Counted from the first letter of the stretch, positions 8,467 through 17,858 are shown. The stretch: DNA of 64,000 nucleotides from Alteribacter populi (GCF_002352765.1 NZ_KZ293963.1:518368-582367); one strand, 5' to 3'. Notes: generated from the sequence alone by a model not told the origin. Numbers and translations are program-made.

Positions 8467-9435
8467 CTAAGAGCTGGATGAGTCGTCTGTTCCAACAGGT
8501 GTTTTTCTTTTCTGAGGCTCTAGCTTTCTTAACCAAGATGTTTTGGAGAAGGAATATATAACTAATGCGAGCCAAATCAAACTAAAAGAAATGAAGTGAA
8601 TGAGGCTAAATAATTCTCCGTAAGAAAAGACGCCTAAGAATAACATAATTGTCGGAGCGATGTATTGCAAAAAACCAATCATAGAGAGCGGGATTTTTCT
8701 TGCACCAATACCAAACAAGAGTAATGGGACGGCTGTAACTGCACCAGCTCCAATTAATAATGGGAATGTGGAAAAATCACTTTCAAAATAAAAAAGCGAA
8801 GTCATATTTGAGTGAGTGATGAAAAGAAAAACGATTGCTACGGGTGTTAAAATAAATGTTTCTATCGTTAATCCCGTAAACGCTCCAATTTGAGTGAGTT
8901 TTTTAACCAGACCGTAAAAGGCAAAGCTAAATGCTAAAATAAGCCCAACTACGGGAACAGTTCCAAAGGATAAAGTTAAGGAAAGGACTCCAATAAGGGC
9001 GATAATAAAAGATACTTTTTGCCAATAACTGACTTTTTCCTTTAAAAAGAGAACACCAAGTAACACGCTCACGAGCGGATTAATGTAGTATCCCAAGCTT
9101 GCTTCAATTACACGATCATTCGTTACAGCCCAAATAAAAGAAAACCAATTGATTGAAATGAATAAACTGGCTAAAAAAAGACCTGCTAATATTTTCGGAT
9201 ATGTACGAATATAACGCAAGTCATCTAGTAAGCTCGTACTTTTTCGTAAACTAAACAATACGATCAACATCAATACAAGAGACCAAATGATCCGGTGGGC
9301 TAATACTTCACCTGATGGGACATGATCTAGTAGTTTCCAATACATTGGCAGGAAACCCCAAATAGTATAGGCAGCAATGCCTGAGACTATCCCTAATGAT
9401 ACATCTCTTTGAGAGCCACTTTCGTGGTGTGTCAT
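8467..9435 (-). CDS. rarD: RarD/EamA-type DMT superfamily permease
   Basis: 322 residues from ATG 9435, chosen for the GAAAGG site 9 bases upstream; ATG 9441 and TTG 9456 are alternatives. Ten hydrophobic segments. The N-terminus GIVSGIAAYTIWGFLPMYWK and the segment LAHRIIWSLVLM are the signature of the RarD branch of drug/metabolite transporters. Segment INWFSFIWAVTNDRVIEASLGY is also RarD-like. E. coli RarD was named for chloramphenicol sensitivity; the natural substrate is unknown. Probably first gene of a two-gene unit with the small membrane protein. Confidence 0.85.
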   Translation of the reverse strand: MTHHESGSQRDVSLGIVSGIAAYTIWGFLPMYWKLLDHVPSGEVLAHRIIWSLVLMLIVLFSLRKSTSLLDDLRYIRTYPKILAGLFLASLFISINWFSFIWAVTNDRVIEASLGYYINPLVSVLLGVLFLKEKVSYWQKVSFIIALIGVLSLTLSFGTVPVVGLILAFSFAFYGLVKKLTQIGAFTGLTIETFILTPVAIVFLFITHSNMTSLFYFESDFSTFPLLIGAGAVTAVPLLLFGIGARKIPLSMIGFLQYIAPTIMLFLGVFSYGELFSLIHFISFSLIWLALVIYSFSKTSWLRKLEPQKRKTPVGTDDSSSS

Positions 9436-9550
9436 ATTCATTTTCCTTTCTTTCAAAACCAGGGGGAGATTAGGGTGTAGATTAAGTTTATATCGTTTGG
9501 AAGAGGTTGTAAATATCGAATACTTGATGAAAATAGCCGTCCACGTTATA

Positions 9551-9614
9551 GTTGATGTAGATACAACAACTTCTTATTAGGTGATATAAAAACATCAACA
9601 AATGAATGGTTGAT
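9551..9614 (+). promoter_or_regulatory. three GTTGAT half-sites upstream of the SatD gene
   Basis: GTTGATGT occurs at 9551 (plus), its complement ACATCAAC at 9592-9599 (minus orientation) and GTTGAT again at 9609-9614. The last two form an inverted repeat ATCAAC-N9-GTTGAT just before the SatD ribosome binding site (GGAGGTG, 9630-9636). This looks like an operator array; the SatD protein itself carries a C-terminal helix-turn-helix and is a candidate binder. Confidence 0.4.
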
Positions 9615-9644
9615 AGAAGTATAAGTCATGGAGGTGAACAGCCG

Positions 9645-10334
9645 TTGATACCAGCTGTAGGGTTTGCTCTTGACGTAAAACGCTCGTCTGTAGTTGAAAA
9701 ACAATTACTTACAAACACACTATTGGACTGTAAGGAAAAACTGAATGATCGTTACATGCCGTCATTGATTGTTCCATTTGATATTCGAAAAGGGGACGAG
9801 CTCATCGGAGTAATCAATCAATTCTCCGATACACGTGAGTTAATAGAATTAGTATATGAGATATTTTCGGCTGCAGAGCTACATTATTATCTAGGAATCG
9901 GAGTGGGGTTTCTTGAAAATAACGAAACGTCCATTCATACAGCTAACGGCAGTGCGGTTCTTAATGCATTGTCTGCTAGAGACGAAGAGTTAAAAAACAA
10001 AGGAGATGCCGGGAAGGTCTGGCAGAAGATTGATAATGAGGTGTTCTTTTCTTCTAAACAGATCCCTTCCTCTGCATTGAACAGTCTGTACTTGACTATT
10101 TTAGATAAAAAGTCTCAATGGACAAAGAAACAGCAAGATGTTATTTCATTTGTGGAAAGAAATCCTGACTGGACATTCGAAAAGATTGGACAAGAGTTAG
10201 GGTACAAGTCACCAAAATCGACCGTTAGTTACTTGTTAGCAAGATCTCAATACCTTAGAGTAAAAACAATGGAAAACAGTTTTGATGAACTGATGGTATT
10301 TTTTGAAACGTCATTAAAAAATGGAGGTGAATAA
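9645..10334 (+). CDS. SatD family protein
   Basis: 229 residues from TTG 9645, chosen because GGAGGTG lies 8 bases upstream; the ATG at 9606 has no site. N-terminal part IPAVGFALDVKRSS resembles the SatD start (an acidic-strand fold seen in nucleotide-binding proteins), and the C-terminal region WTFEKIGQELGYKSPKSTV is a clear helix-turn-helix. SatD was named from the secretion-and-acid-tolerance operon of Streptococcus mutans; its biochemical role is not known. The next gene encodes a DUF3307 membrane protein starting 3 bases later, a pairing that recurs in Firmicutes, so the two likely work as a unit. Confidence 0.78.
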   Translation: MIPAVGFALDVKRSSVVEKQLLTNTLLDCKEKLNDRYMPSLIVPFDIRKGDELIGVINQFSDTRELIELVYEIFSAAELHYYLGIGVGFLENNETSIHTANGSAVLNALSARDEELKNKGDAGKVWQKIDNEVFFSSKQIPSSALNSLYLTILDKKSQWTKKQQDVISFVERNPDWTFEKIGQELGYKSPKSTVSYLLARSQYLRVKTMENSFDELMVFFETSLKNGGE

Positions 10335-10336
10335 TA

Positions 10337-11212
10337 TTGTGGCTATGGCTATTATTTGGACATTTACTTAGTGATTTTATTTTTCAAAATCGTCGAATGA
10401 TTGATTTAAAAACTAGACATTTAACAAAAGGATTACTAGCACATTGTTTTATTCACTTACTCGTATACGTAGTATTACTATCCTTTTACTGGCTGCTTTT
10501 TGGTGGTTCAATATTGATGATGTTGTTGGCTGTTGTCCTCATCACGATCACGCATTTTTTTGTTGATTATGCCAAAATTAAAAGTATTAGACGGATTCGA
10601 TCAACGTTGGGACAAACGTTATTATTTGTTACCGACCAAATGATTCATATCTTTGCCATTGTAGTCGTACTTCATTTTCTCACTTTAGAGCCATTTTCAA
10701 TGACGTCCATCTATAATGGTTTCGTCTCACTTATAAACGGTACAATTATTTGGAATGAGATGGAACGAGGCCTTGCACTTGGTTGTATTTTCATTCTTGT
10801 GACATTCGGCGCGGGTTACTTTTTGGGCATTTTACTAAAGGATTTTACCCCAAAAGATGATATTCAAAAGGATCATTACACAATTGCGAATGAAAAAACT
10901 GAAGTGCGAACGAGAATGCTTCCTAATGGGGAACGGGAATCTGAAATGATGACAGTAAAAACCGAACATTTATATCGAGACTCCCCGCAAAAAATAGGCA
11001 GGTATATTGGCATGCTTGAGCGTTTGATGATTGTCGTCTTACTGCTGCTACAACTTCCGCATGGACTAGCTTTTATTGCAGCCCTTAAGTCGCTTACGAG
11101 ATTTAAACAATTTGATAACAAACAGTTTGCTGAATATTATTTAATTGGAACATTTTCAAGCTCATTAATTGGTCTCATTTTCGGTGTTCTTGCCTTTGCT
11201 GTTATACAATGA
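10337..11212 (+). CDS. DUF3307 family membrane protein
   Basis: 291 residues, TTG start; its GGAGGTG site is formed by the last codons of SatD. The N-terminus LFGHLLSDFIFQNRRM and the segment THFFVDYAKIK match the DUF3307 signature. About six or seven membrane segments, with a cytoplasmic polar loop near residues 175-215 (DDIQKDHYTIANEKTE) in the middle. Translationally coupled to the SatD gene. Function unknown; a membrane partner or sensor for the DNA-binding SatD protein is a guess. Confidence 0.8.
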   Translation: MWLWLLFGHLLSDFIFQNRRMIDLKTRHLTKGLLAHCFIHLLVYVVLLSFYWLLFGGSILMMLLAVVLITITHFFVDYAKIKSIRRIRSTLGQTLLFVTDQMIHIFAIVVVLHFLTLEPFSMTSIYNGFVSLINGTIIWNEMERGLALGCIFILVTFGAGYFLGILLKDFTPKDDIQKDHYTIANEKTEVRTRMLPNGERESEMMTVKTEHLYRDSPQKIGRYIGMLERLMIVVLLLLQLPHGLAFIAALKSLTRFKQFDNKQFAEYYLIGTFSSSLIGLIFGVLAFAVIQ

Positions 11213-11272
11213 AACAGGATCTCTCAACAGATTGATGGTTAACCTATTGGGATACCCTCGAACTCTTAAGCT

Positions 11273-12267
11273 TTAAGGTTTCAAGAAGGTCTCATAATTA
11301 AGCATGACAATTGGTACCCCTGCTTGAATGCGTTTTTCCAGGTCATCGAGGAACACTGCCTGGTTTGTACTCAAGTTTTCAACATCCCATTTTTTATGAA
11401 GCACCCCAAACAATTCACAGTCGCGTAACATTAAAAAGGTAGGGATATCATATAATTGCTCTTCTGTTAATGAGGATTCAGCTAGATACCCTTTTATAAA
11501 CGTCTGAAGAAAAGAGTTAGCAATTTCATTTCGGAGTTTGCTTTTCTTCACTACATCGTGTAATAACGGGCAATAGCAATATCACTAATAATATGATGAT
11601 ACGCAGCATCATCAAAATCAAACATATGAAGTGACTTACCATCGAAATGGAAGTTTCCTGAGTGTAGATCAGAATGAATGAGCTGGTATCGATCCCCTGT
11701 TTTCGGGAGCAGTTTCACGGTTTCTATAGTATGTGTTATTTGGTTCATGACGTTTTCATTCTTTTGATGAATGAAAGGAGCATATTGTTTTTCGAATGAC
11801 TCTGTTAGATCCTCTCGAGGTGTTAGGTGCTCAGGTCGTTGGTATTGTTTCGTAAGTCTATGAAGCTGGCCAATCGCGTTGCTCCAACTGTAAAACAATG
11901 TGTGATTGTTAAGTTGTTCATTTATTTTAACCGGTTGCCCTTTTGCTTTTTCAAACATTGTAATATAAAAAGAAGACCCTTCTACTTGGATACATTCGAT
12001 AAGGTTTCATGAGCGAGAAGGGTGAGCGCTGCACACATTGGCTCCTTGTATTTTTAGAAAATGAATCCAATCGAGTTCACTTTCAATCTCAGCTATACTG
12101 CGGTGATTACTGTGTGTGTAGCGTAAAATATACGGTGTATCGATTTTCACTCCTTCAAAAACATAGTTTTCAAAGCTTCCTAATCTTGTTAAGTTCGTTA
12201 GTTGAAATCTTGCGGCTCCTTCTTCCTGTACATAAGGTGAAAACAGCTTTTCTACAGCCTTTTCCAT
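11273..12267 (-). pseudogene. aminoglycoside/choline-phosphotransferase-like kinase, broken twice
   Basis: Reading from ATG 12267 (GGAGG upstream), the frame runs 86 codons, hits an in-frame TGA at 12007-12009, then continues in the same frame (NLIECIQVEGSSF...) to a TAG at 11551-11553. A one-base shift there leads into a third segment ending at 11273. The middle holds the catalytic centre of the APH/HSK2 kinase fold: HSDLHSGNFHFDG with the catalytic Asp and Asn, then FDFDD, the Mg2+-binding motif. Together the parts give a normal-length protein of about 330 residues of the kind annotated as 'phosphotransferase enzyme family'. One nonsense and one frameshift mean no functional product. Confidence 0.8.
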
Positions 12268-12342
12268 TTGCTTACCTCCTGGAATATTTTATTTTCCGAT
12301 ATTCAGCATTTTTTTAGCTCAACTCTTATAATCTTATTTTAT

Positions 12343-12530
12343 AAGGCTGTTCTCGTAATGTTTGTTGCTTTATGAGCGTTTTTCATGAATTGTGGGCAAA
12401 TAAATATGATTATCGATCACTTGAGTTGAAAACTGTCACACTATTTAAGTCTTTTATAATAGTTTAATTAATAATTACGGTGAAAAATAGTAAAATTTTT
12501 GCCCTCAAAAAGCAACAAAAGCAAAGAACC
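12343..12530. repeat. dispersed palindromic element, family H copy 1
   Basis: Left end AAGGCTGTTCTCGTAATGTT, right end near AAGCAACAAAAGCAAAGAACC. Shares the inner block CACTTGAGTTGAAAA with the copy at 24331-24435. Both copies lie directly in front of a gene. No reading frame inside. Confidence 0.55.
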
Positions 12531-12587
12531 TCTTGTTCGTAATAATACTGCGATTGGATGATGGTATTTATTTTAAAGGAGGATGTT

Positions 12588-13067
12588 ATGAAGCGGTTAT
12601 TTTATTATAATTGGCAGCGACGACAGGAATGGTTTGACTACTGTAAAGGATTGTCATTTGAGGAGCTTCATAAGGAAAGGACAGGAGGAGTTGGCACAAT
12701 TCATAAAACACTTTTTCATGTGGTCAAAGTGGAACACGATTGGGTCCTTGTTGATATACTTGGAGCAGAAGAGGTAGATATTCGTTCAGAAGATTATCCG
12801 AAGGTTGAAAGCATTGAACAGCTATCAAAAAAATGGTCTCGTAAAATTCAAGCATTTATTAATAATGGGTCCCTTGACAGAGGGTCTCTGCCAATCATGG
12901 TCGACAGCGAAAATGGACTAAAGGAAGAGTTTACGTATGGGGAAATTTTGGATCACTTAATTGCTCATGAAATCCATCATATGGGACAGATGTCGGTGTG
13001 GTTTCGTGAAATGGGTATAAAACCGCCCTCCGCAAACCTCATCCGCAGGGGATTGTCCTGTGTCTAG
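12588..13067 (+). CDS. DinB-family (four-helix, metal-dependent hydrolase-like) protein
   Basis: 159 residues from ATG 12588 with AAAGGAGG 5 bases upstream. Starts LFYYNWQRRQEWFDYCKGL and contains the three DinB-type His positions: IHKTLFHVVKVEHDW (about 37-51) and LIAHEIHHMGQM (about 132-143). This fold covers thiol-transferases and damage-inducible DinB proteins of Bacillus; substrate unknown. Monocistronic. A second, different DinB-type gene lies at 39585. Confidence 0.82.
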   Translation: MKRLFYYNWQRRQEWFDYCKGLSFEELHKERTGGVGTIHKTLFHVVKVEHDWVLVDILGAEEVDIRSEDYPKVESIEQLSKKWSRKIQAFINNGSLDRGSLPIMVDSENGLKEEFTYGEILDHLIAHEIHHMGQMSVWFREMGIKPPSANLIRRGLSCV

Positions 13068-13437
13068 GTGAAATAAAACTAAATGGGCTTCCGCATACTG
13101 TTGCAGGTAGCCTGATTTAGTAGTTTCAGTTTACATAATAATGATATAGTAAATCTAAATGAGTGTAAACTAACTAGTTAGAGGCGAGTACTGCTAACAA
13201 TAGTGTTTAAGAGTTGTGAAAGGTTAAAACTTGCTCATTTTCTATAGTAGTGTAAATAAAAAAGGACTGGGCTAATAGGCGTCCAGTCCTCTTTTAGGAG
13301 ATAAGAATCGAGTGCGTGTTCAAAGCTTCCATGTCTTATCAGACACCACGAGGGATGATAACTAGGTTTAAAGACAATAGTTAGCGTATGGTACGACAGC
13401 TATTTTTAGTGGACTTTTTTAACAACTCTTATAGGAA
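13068..13437. other. intergenic stretch between convergent genes
   Basis: 370 bases with no supported gene. It holds a 12-base palindrome CTAACTAGTTAG at 13170-13181 (operator-like but with no promoter or gene beside it) and a terminator near 13259-13296 that serves the ABC-F gene. Confidence 0.5.
13259..13296 (-). terminator. Rho-independent terminator of the ABC-F gene
   Basis: Arms GAGGACTGG/CCAGTCCTTT with an 11-base loop, followed on the minus strand by a run of T. It lies about 140 bases beyond the stop codon. Confidence 0.75.
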
Positions 13438-15033
13438 TTATTTAGCTGCTTTAAGCTCTACATACTCATCATAGGTAATTTCTTTGTCGAAAACACCTTC
13501 GTCCTTAATCTCAATGATGCGATTGGCAATTGACTGATTAAATTGATGGTCATGAGAAGTGAAAATCATCGATCCTTTAAAATTAATCAAGCCATTGTTT
13601 AAGGCGGTAATCGACTCTAAATCTAAGTGGTTTGTAGGTTCATCTAAAAGAAGGATGTTCGCGCCGCTCAACATCATCTTTGAAAGCATACAACGAACTT
13701 TTTCCCCTCCGGACAGTACGCTTGCTTTCTTTTTCGCTTCCTCACCCGAGAAGAGCATACGTCCTAAGAAACCTCGGATAAACGTTTCTGTTTCATCTTC
13801 CGGTGAATATTGGCGCAACCAATCAACAAGTGGAAGATCGTTGCCTTCAAAGTAAGCTGAATTATCTTTTGGGAAGTAAGATTGTGATGTTGTAATGCCC
13901 CATTTGAATGTTCCGCTGTCTGGGTCCATTTCACCCATTAAAATTTTCATTAAAGTTGTATTAGCAATTTCGTTTTCACCTACGAGTGCAATTTTATCAT
14001 CTTTGTTCATAATAAAGCTGACATTATTTAATACTTTTTCTCCATCAATGGTTTTTGTTAAACCTTCCACTTGAAGAACGTCATTACCGATTTCACGCTC
14101 GGGTTTGAAGTGGACATATGGATATTTACGGGATGATGGTTTAATGTCATCGAGCTCGATTTTATCTAAAAGTTTTTTACGGGATGTCGCTTGCTTCGAT
14201 TTCGATGCGTTAGCACTAAAACGGGCAATAAAAGATTGCAACTCTTTTACTTTTTCTTCTTTTTTCTTGTTTTGTTCTTGAGCCATTTTGAGTGCGAGTT
14301 GGCTGGATTCATACCAGAAATCATAGTTCCCTACATAAATCTGCAATTTACCAAAATCTAAATCAGCAATATGAGTACACACTTTATTTAAGAAGTGACG
14401 GTCGTGGGAAACGACAATGACGGTATTCTCAAAGTTAATCAAAAACTCTTCCAACCATTGAATGGCTTTGATGTCCAAGTGGTTGGTCGGCTCATCGAGT
14501 AGTAGTACATCAGGGTTACCAAATAACGCCTGAGCTAAAAGAACTTTTACTTTTTCGCCACCCGTCAGGTCAGCCATTTTTTTCTGATGAAGGTCTTCAC
14601 CAATGCCAAGACCTCTTAGAAGAAGAGCTGCATCGGATTCAGCTTCCCAACCGTTTAATTCGGCGAATTCACCTTCAAGCTCAGCAGCTTTCATGCCATC
14701 CTCATCAGAGAAGTCAGCTTTCATATAGATCTCATCTTTTTCTTTCATAACTTCATATAGGCGGGTATGCCCCATTATGACAACATCGAGAACGGTGTCT
14801 TCTTCATATTCGAAGTGGTTCTGTTTAAGAACAGCCATCCGTTGGTTTGGAGGTAGCGATACATCACCAGTTTGTGCTTCAATTTCACCAGATAAAATCT
14901 TTAAAAACGTTGATTTACCGGCACCATTTGCACCAATTAATCCATAGCAATTACCGGGAGTGAATTTGATATTTACATCTTCAAAAAGCTTGCGATCACC
15001 AAATCGCAAACTTACATTATTTACATTAATCAT
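13438..15033 (-). CDS. ykpA: ABC-F family ATPase, YkpA type
   Basis: 531 residues, cytoplasmic, two ABC domains and no membrane segments. First domain: Walker A GANGAGKST (about 34-42), signature LTGGEKVKV, Walker B VLLLDEPTNHLD. Linker rich in Lys/Glu (about 245-310, KEEKVKELQSFIARFSANA) typical of ABC-F ribosome-interacting arms. Second domain: signature LSGGEKVRC, Walker B ILLLDEPTNHLD, but its Walker A reads GENEIANTT and lacks the P-loop lysine. From memory B. subtilis YkpA has a similarly degenerate site, so this is a family trait. ABC-F proteins act on the ribosome; this branch corresponds to E. coli YbiT. Confidence 0.9.
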   Translation of the reverse strand: MINVNNVSLRFGDRKLFEDVNIKFTPGNCYGLIGANGAGKSTFLKILSGEIEAQTGDVSLPPNQRMAVLKQNHFEYEEDTVLDVVIMGHTRLYEVMKEKDEIYMKADFSDEDGMKAAELEGEFAELNGWEAESDAALLLRGLGIGEDLHQKKMADLTGGEKVKVLLAQALFGNPDVLLLDEPTNHLDIKAIQWLEEFLINFENTVIVVSHDRHFLNKVCTHIADLDFGKLQIYVGNYDFWYESSQLALKMAQEQNKKKEEKVKELQSFIARFSANASKSKQATSRKKLLDKIELDDIKPSSRKYPYVHFKPEREIGNDVLQVEGLTKTIDGEKVLNNVSFIMNKDDKIALVGENEIANTTLMKILMGEMDPDSGTFKWGITTSQSYFPKDNSAYFEGNDLPLVDWLRQYSPEDETETFIRGFLGRMLFSGEEAKKKASVLSGGEKVRCMLSKMMLSGANILLLDEPTNHLDLESITALNNGLINFKGSMIFTSHDHQFNQSIANRIIEIKDEGVFDKEITYDEYVELKAAK

Positions 15034-15364
15034 TTATCTCATCCTTCACAATCAAAGTCTAGAAAAGTATAACATTTTCCTAGATGAAAAGCGATTCTCA
15101 AAGCAAAGTAGCTGTTTATTAAGGTGAGACAAAGGAAGAAAAATAGGAGGGATTTTTTATTATAGTACGGACAAATCATTTGTACTTCACTATCATTGAG
15201 ATAAAAATCTGTCACGTCTCGCTTGCATTAAGCTCAAAAACCAACAATCTTTTAGAAAAGAGCCAAAAAATATGTTAAGATTAAAAAAGTTTACAAAGTA
15301 ATAGGCTGTTATCATAAATTCTGTTGCTTATAGTGTTTTTTTACGAGATAGGAAAGTTTAGAAT

Positions 15365-15437
15365 GACAGCTACCTTCACGCTGCTCGTCTCATGGGAAAG
15401 GCATCCAAAACATGCGGCGGAAGCTAACGCTGTTTTT
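15365..15437. repeat. family P palindromic repeat, copy 1
   Basis: Begins GACAGCTACCTTCACG and ends GGAAGCTAACGCTGTTTTT; outer ends are complementary. One of six degenerate copies in the window. Confidence 0.7.
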
Positions 15438-15489
15438 AATGAAAGACCGCTATGCGGTTTTTCTTAAGAGTTAAGAAATTATAAAAAAA

Positions 15490-15619
15490 TCTACGTTTCG
15501 ATGTCTAGCTCCAGGCGCCATCGGCTCGTGTCAAATAACCTGCCCGATTAAAAGTAAAAAGCACTTTTTATCGGACAGAACATTTGCATTTCGCCGATAG
15601 TCGGGCGCCTTGCGCTTTC
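15490..15619. repeat. family G intergenic repeat, long copy
   Basis: Begins TCTACGTTTCGATGTCTAGC, then TCCAGGCGCCATCG, and ends CGATAGTCGGGCGCCTTGCG, with an inner block of about 70 bases. The GGCGCC arms form the base of a large stem. The 'TCTAGCTCCAGGCGCC' type is a well-known dispersed repeat in Bacillus/Geobacillus genomes (from memory). Confidence 0.75.
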
Positions 15620-15770
15620 TTGTACTTTAAGAAAGTTTAACTTCTCTAAAGGAATAAAGTATAAGCGCAACTAAGGCTTTCGCCATTAAGGCTTGGCGGA
15701 AAGCTAAGTTTTCTTTAACAAAAGTAAAGCGCTACCATCTATATAACATTAAGGCAAGGAGTCATTCAAC

Positions 15771-16727
15771 ATGATCCAAAACCACCCTGTTCAAAAGCAA
15801 TATTCACCCTATATTACGCTTAAAAAAGATGAATGGGCAACCTTAAGCCCGGGATCAGTCCAGCCACTATCTGAAGCAGAAATTGAAAAGCTACAGGGCA
15901 TAAACGAAAACATATCAATGGAAGAAGTTTCGAGTGTTTATCTTCCACTATCAAGGTTGATTAACCTTTATACAACAGCTTCTCAAGACTTACATTCCGT
16001 AACGAATTTATTTTTACATAAAAAGACAAGGAAAGTCCCCTACGTTATTGGAATGGCCGGTAGTGTGGCAGTAGGTAAAAGTACAACTGCCCGTCTAATT
16101 CAGGCTCTATTAAAGAGATGGCCGAATCATCCGAAAGTTGAATTAGTAACAACAGATGGTTTTCTTTACCCAAACCGTGTTCTTGAAGAAAAAGGGATTA
16201 TGAATCGTAAAGGGTTCCCAGAGAGCTATGATACATCTAAACTTATCCGCTTTTTAGCTGATTTAAAGTCAGGGGTAGAAAAAGTAACCGCGCCAGTGTA
16301 TTCACACTTGGTTTACGATATTGTCGATGGTGAAGAACAAACGGTCTATCAACCAGACATTGTCATTGTTGAAGGCATTAACGTCTTACAAGTAACAAAT
16401 GATGGAAGAGATATTCCGGAAGTTTTCGTATCCGACTTCTTTGATTTTTCAATTTACGTGGATGCCAAGGAAGAAGACATCTTCCATTGGTATATCGATC
16501 GATTTAAGACGCTTCGAAATACAGCCTTTAAAAACCCGGCATCATATTTTAAGCGTTATGCCGATTTAACAGATGATGAAGCAAACAAAGTAGCTACGAA
16601 GATTTGGAAAGATATTAATGAGGTTAATCTATATAACAACATTCTCCCGACAAAACACCGTGCAGATCTTATTTTACGTAAGGGGAATGATCACAGTGTC
16701 GAAAAAGTTCAATTAAGGAAAGTTTAA
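15771..16727 (+). CDS. coaA: pantothenate kinase, type I
   Basis: 318 residues, AAGGAG site 9 bases before the ATG. Catalyses ATP-dependent phosphorylation of pantothenate, first step of CoA synthesis, in the cytoplasm. P-loop [11 protein letters not shown] (about 96-106), [20 protein letters not shown], and [11 protein letters not shown] are all CoaA hallmarks. Full length compared with B. subtilis and E. coli CoaA. The leader upstream is crowded with repeats; no promoter was picked out with confidence. Confidence 0.95.
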   Translation: MIQNHPVQKQYSPYITLKKDEWATLSPGSVQPLSEAEIEKLQGINENISMEEVSSVYLPLSRLINLYTTASQDLHSVTNLFLHKKTRKVPYVIGMAGSVAVGKSTTARLIQALLKRWPNHPKVELVTTDGFLYPNRVLEEKGIMNRKGFPESYDTSKLIRFLADLKSGVEKVTAPVYSHLVYDIVDGEEQTVYQPDIVIVEGINVLQVTNDGRDIPEVFVSDFFDFSIYVDAKEEDIFHWYIDRFKTLRNTAFKNPASYFKRYADLTDDEANKVATKIWKDINEVNLYNNILPTKHRADLILRKGNDHSVEKVQLRKV

Positions 16728-16750
16728 AAAAATATATATGATAGTTAACA

Positions 16751-16787
16751 AAACCTAGCAAGGGAATCTGCCCAAGCTAGGTTTTTT
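16751..16787 (+). terminator. Rho-independent terminator of coaA
   Basis: Arms AAACCTAGC/GCTAGGTTT, 16-base loop, T6 tail, 24 bases after the coaA stop. It also faces the end of the VOC gene on the other strand. Confidence 0.85.
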
Positions 16788-16805
16788 AATTTGAGGTTAA
16801 TGAGG

Positions 16806-17174
16806 TTAATCGAAAGCTAAAAATTCGATTCGGTTTTCAAATGGATCAGAAACAAAGAATCGTTCTCTCCCTTTGATAGGAGGCTCTTCTTTAATCTCGA
16901 CATTTTCATTCGTAAGCAAATTCTTTACTTCTTGTAAATCATGCACAATAAACCCGGGATGGGCTTTTTTTGCTGGAATAAATGCCTCTTGAACACCAAT
17001 ATGTAGCTCCTGGGAACCTAATTTAAACCAAACACCACCCCTTTTTCTTAGGTTTTCTGGTTTCGGTATTTCCTCTAAACCGAGAAGTCCATTATAAAAG
17101 TGTCGTGCTTCTTCTTCACAATCTTTTGGTGCGGCTAACTGGATATGATCAATTCCTGCCAATAGGTTTGCCAT
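16806..17174 (-). CDS. VOC (glyoxalase/bleomycin-resistance) family protein
   Basis: 122 residues from ATG 17174, preceded by GGGGGA at 6 bases; the longer in-frame start has no site. IDHIQLAAPKDCEEEARHFY and the terminal RFFVSDPFENRIEFLAF are the beta-alpha-beta-beta-beta halves of a single-module VOC protein, with His and Glu in metal-ligand positions. Cytoplasmic; substrate unknown. Monocistronic. Confidence 0.82.
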   Translation of the reverse strand: MANLLAGIDHIQLAAPKDCEEEARHFYNGLLGLEEIPKPENLRKRGGVWFKLGSQELHIGVQEAFIPAKKAHPGFIVHDLQEVKNLLTNENVEIKEEPPIKGRERFFVSDPFENRIEFLAFD

Positions 17175-17266
17175 TCCATTTCCCCCTTTTAAAATATGAA
17201 AGTGCACCTATTCATTATATCAGAATTTTCCACAATTTTTGCAATAGGGAATCAGTTTCCTTTTGA

Positions 17267-17290
17267 CAGTTTAAACGATCGTTTAAACTG
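17267..17290. promoter_or_regulatory. perfect 24-base palindrome, TetR-type operator
   Basis: Half-site CAGTTTAAACGA followed by its exact complement, centred on ACGATCGT. It overlaps a consensus -35 TTGACA (17263-17268). A TATAAA lies at 17302-17307. No TetR-family gene is present in the window and no gene of normal length follows. Confidence 0.6.
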
Positions 17291-17335
17291 CGAGAAATTT
17301 GTATAAAAGGGAATTAGAGTCATTAATCAAGGTGC

Positions 17336-17372
17336 AAAACAGACAGAGACAATGATTGTCTCTGCCTGTTTT
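17336..17372 (+). terminator. terminator of a short orphan transcript
   Basis: Arms AAAACAGACAGAGACAA and its near complement with a 3-base loop and T4. It ends any transcript started near the orphan operator after only about 60 bases. Confidence 0.6.
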
Positions 17373-17811
17373 CTTAGTGTGGGAGATATAAGAAAACAGC
17401 CCAACCATAAAGCTTCCCCGATAAAAGCAACTAACAATCCGATGCCAACTGTAATGGATATTTTAAATTATCAGGGATTAATTCTATTAACTTCTTTCTA
17501 AAATTTAATTTGTAGTAGTATAATTGTTCAGTCTAAAAAACATTGATATAACAACGTTCACGACAAAAGTTATGTTAGAAAAACATCACAAAAATCACTA
17601 TAACGAACGACGTTATTTCGATATAATGACTGATTTTATATTGAAAAATTAATGAACGAATAGAATGATATGAACGCTTTAGATAAGGTTAATATTCCTA
17701 AGGAAGGACTTTGTAAGGTACCTAATAAACTCGGTGATTAGAAGGGAAATGAAAGAAATGAGGGGGAGAAAAATAAAGTGAAAGGGAATTTTGTTCCTAG
17801 TCAAAATAAAA

Positions 17812-17858
17812 AGAGGATGTCTTAAAAGGTTCATTTTTAACCCTTTTAAGACATCCTC
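17812..17858 (-). terminator. Rho-independent terminator of the pepF-like gene
   Basis: Twenty-base-class arms around AGGATGTCTTAAAAGG with a short loop; on the minus strand the hairpin runs into TTTTTATTTT. It lies 57 bases beyond the peptidase stop. Confidence 0.8.

Larger units (their letters stand above)
15034..15770. other. 737-base intergenic stretch filled with repeats
   Basis: Between divergent ykpA and coaA. Contains two family H ends (15233-15258 inverted; 15301-15330), a family P palindrome (15365-15437), a family G element (15490-15619) and a tail block CTAAGGCTTTCGCC...GCTTGGCGG (about 15670-15715) that recurs after the second G copy. No credible reading frame. Confidence 0.6.

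Noticed and set aside
8183..8575. Several open frames on both strands over the small membrane gene and the RarD 3' end.
   Set aside because: They lack ribosome binding sites and overlap better supported minus-strand genes that have them.
12007..12009. In-frame TGA in the phosphotransferase as a possible selenocysteine codon.
   Set aside because: The position is not a Cys/Sec site in this kinase family and the gene has a separate frameshift, so simple decay explains it.
13170..13181. 12-base palindrome CTAACTAGTTAG.
   Set aside because: No promoter or gene in the right place on either strand; kept only as a note in the intergenic entry.
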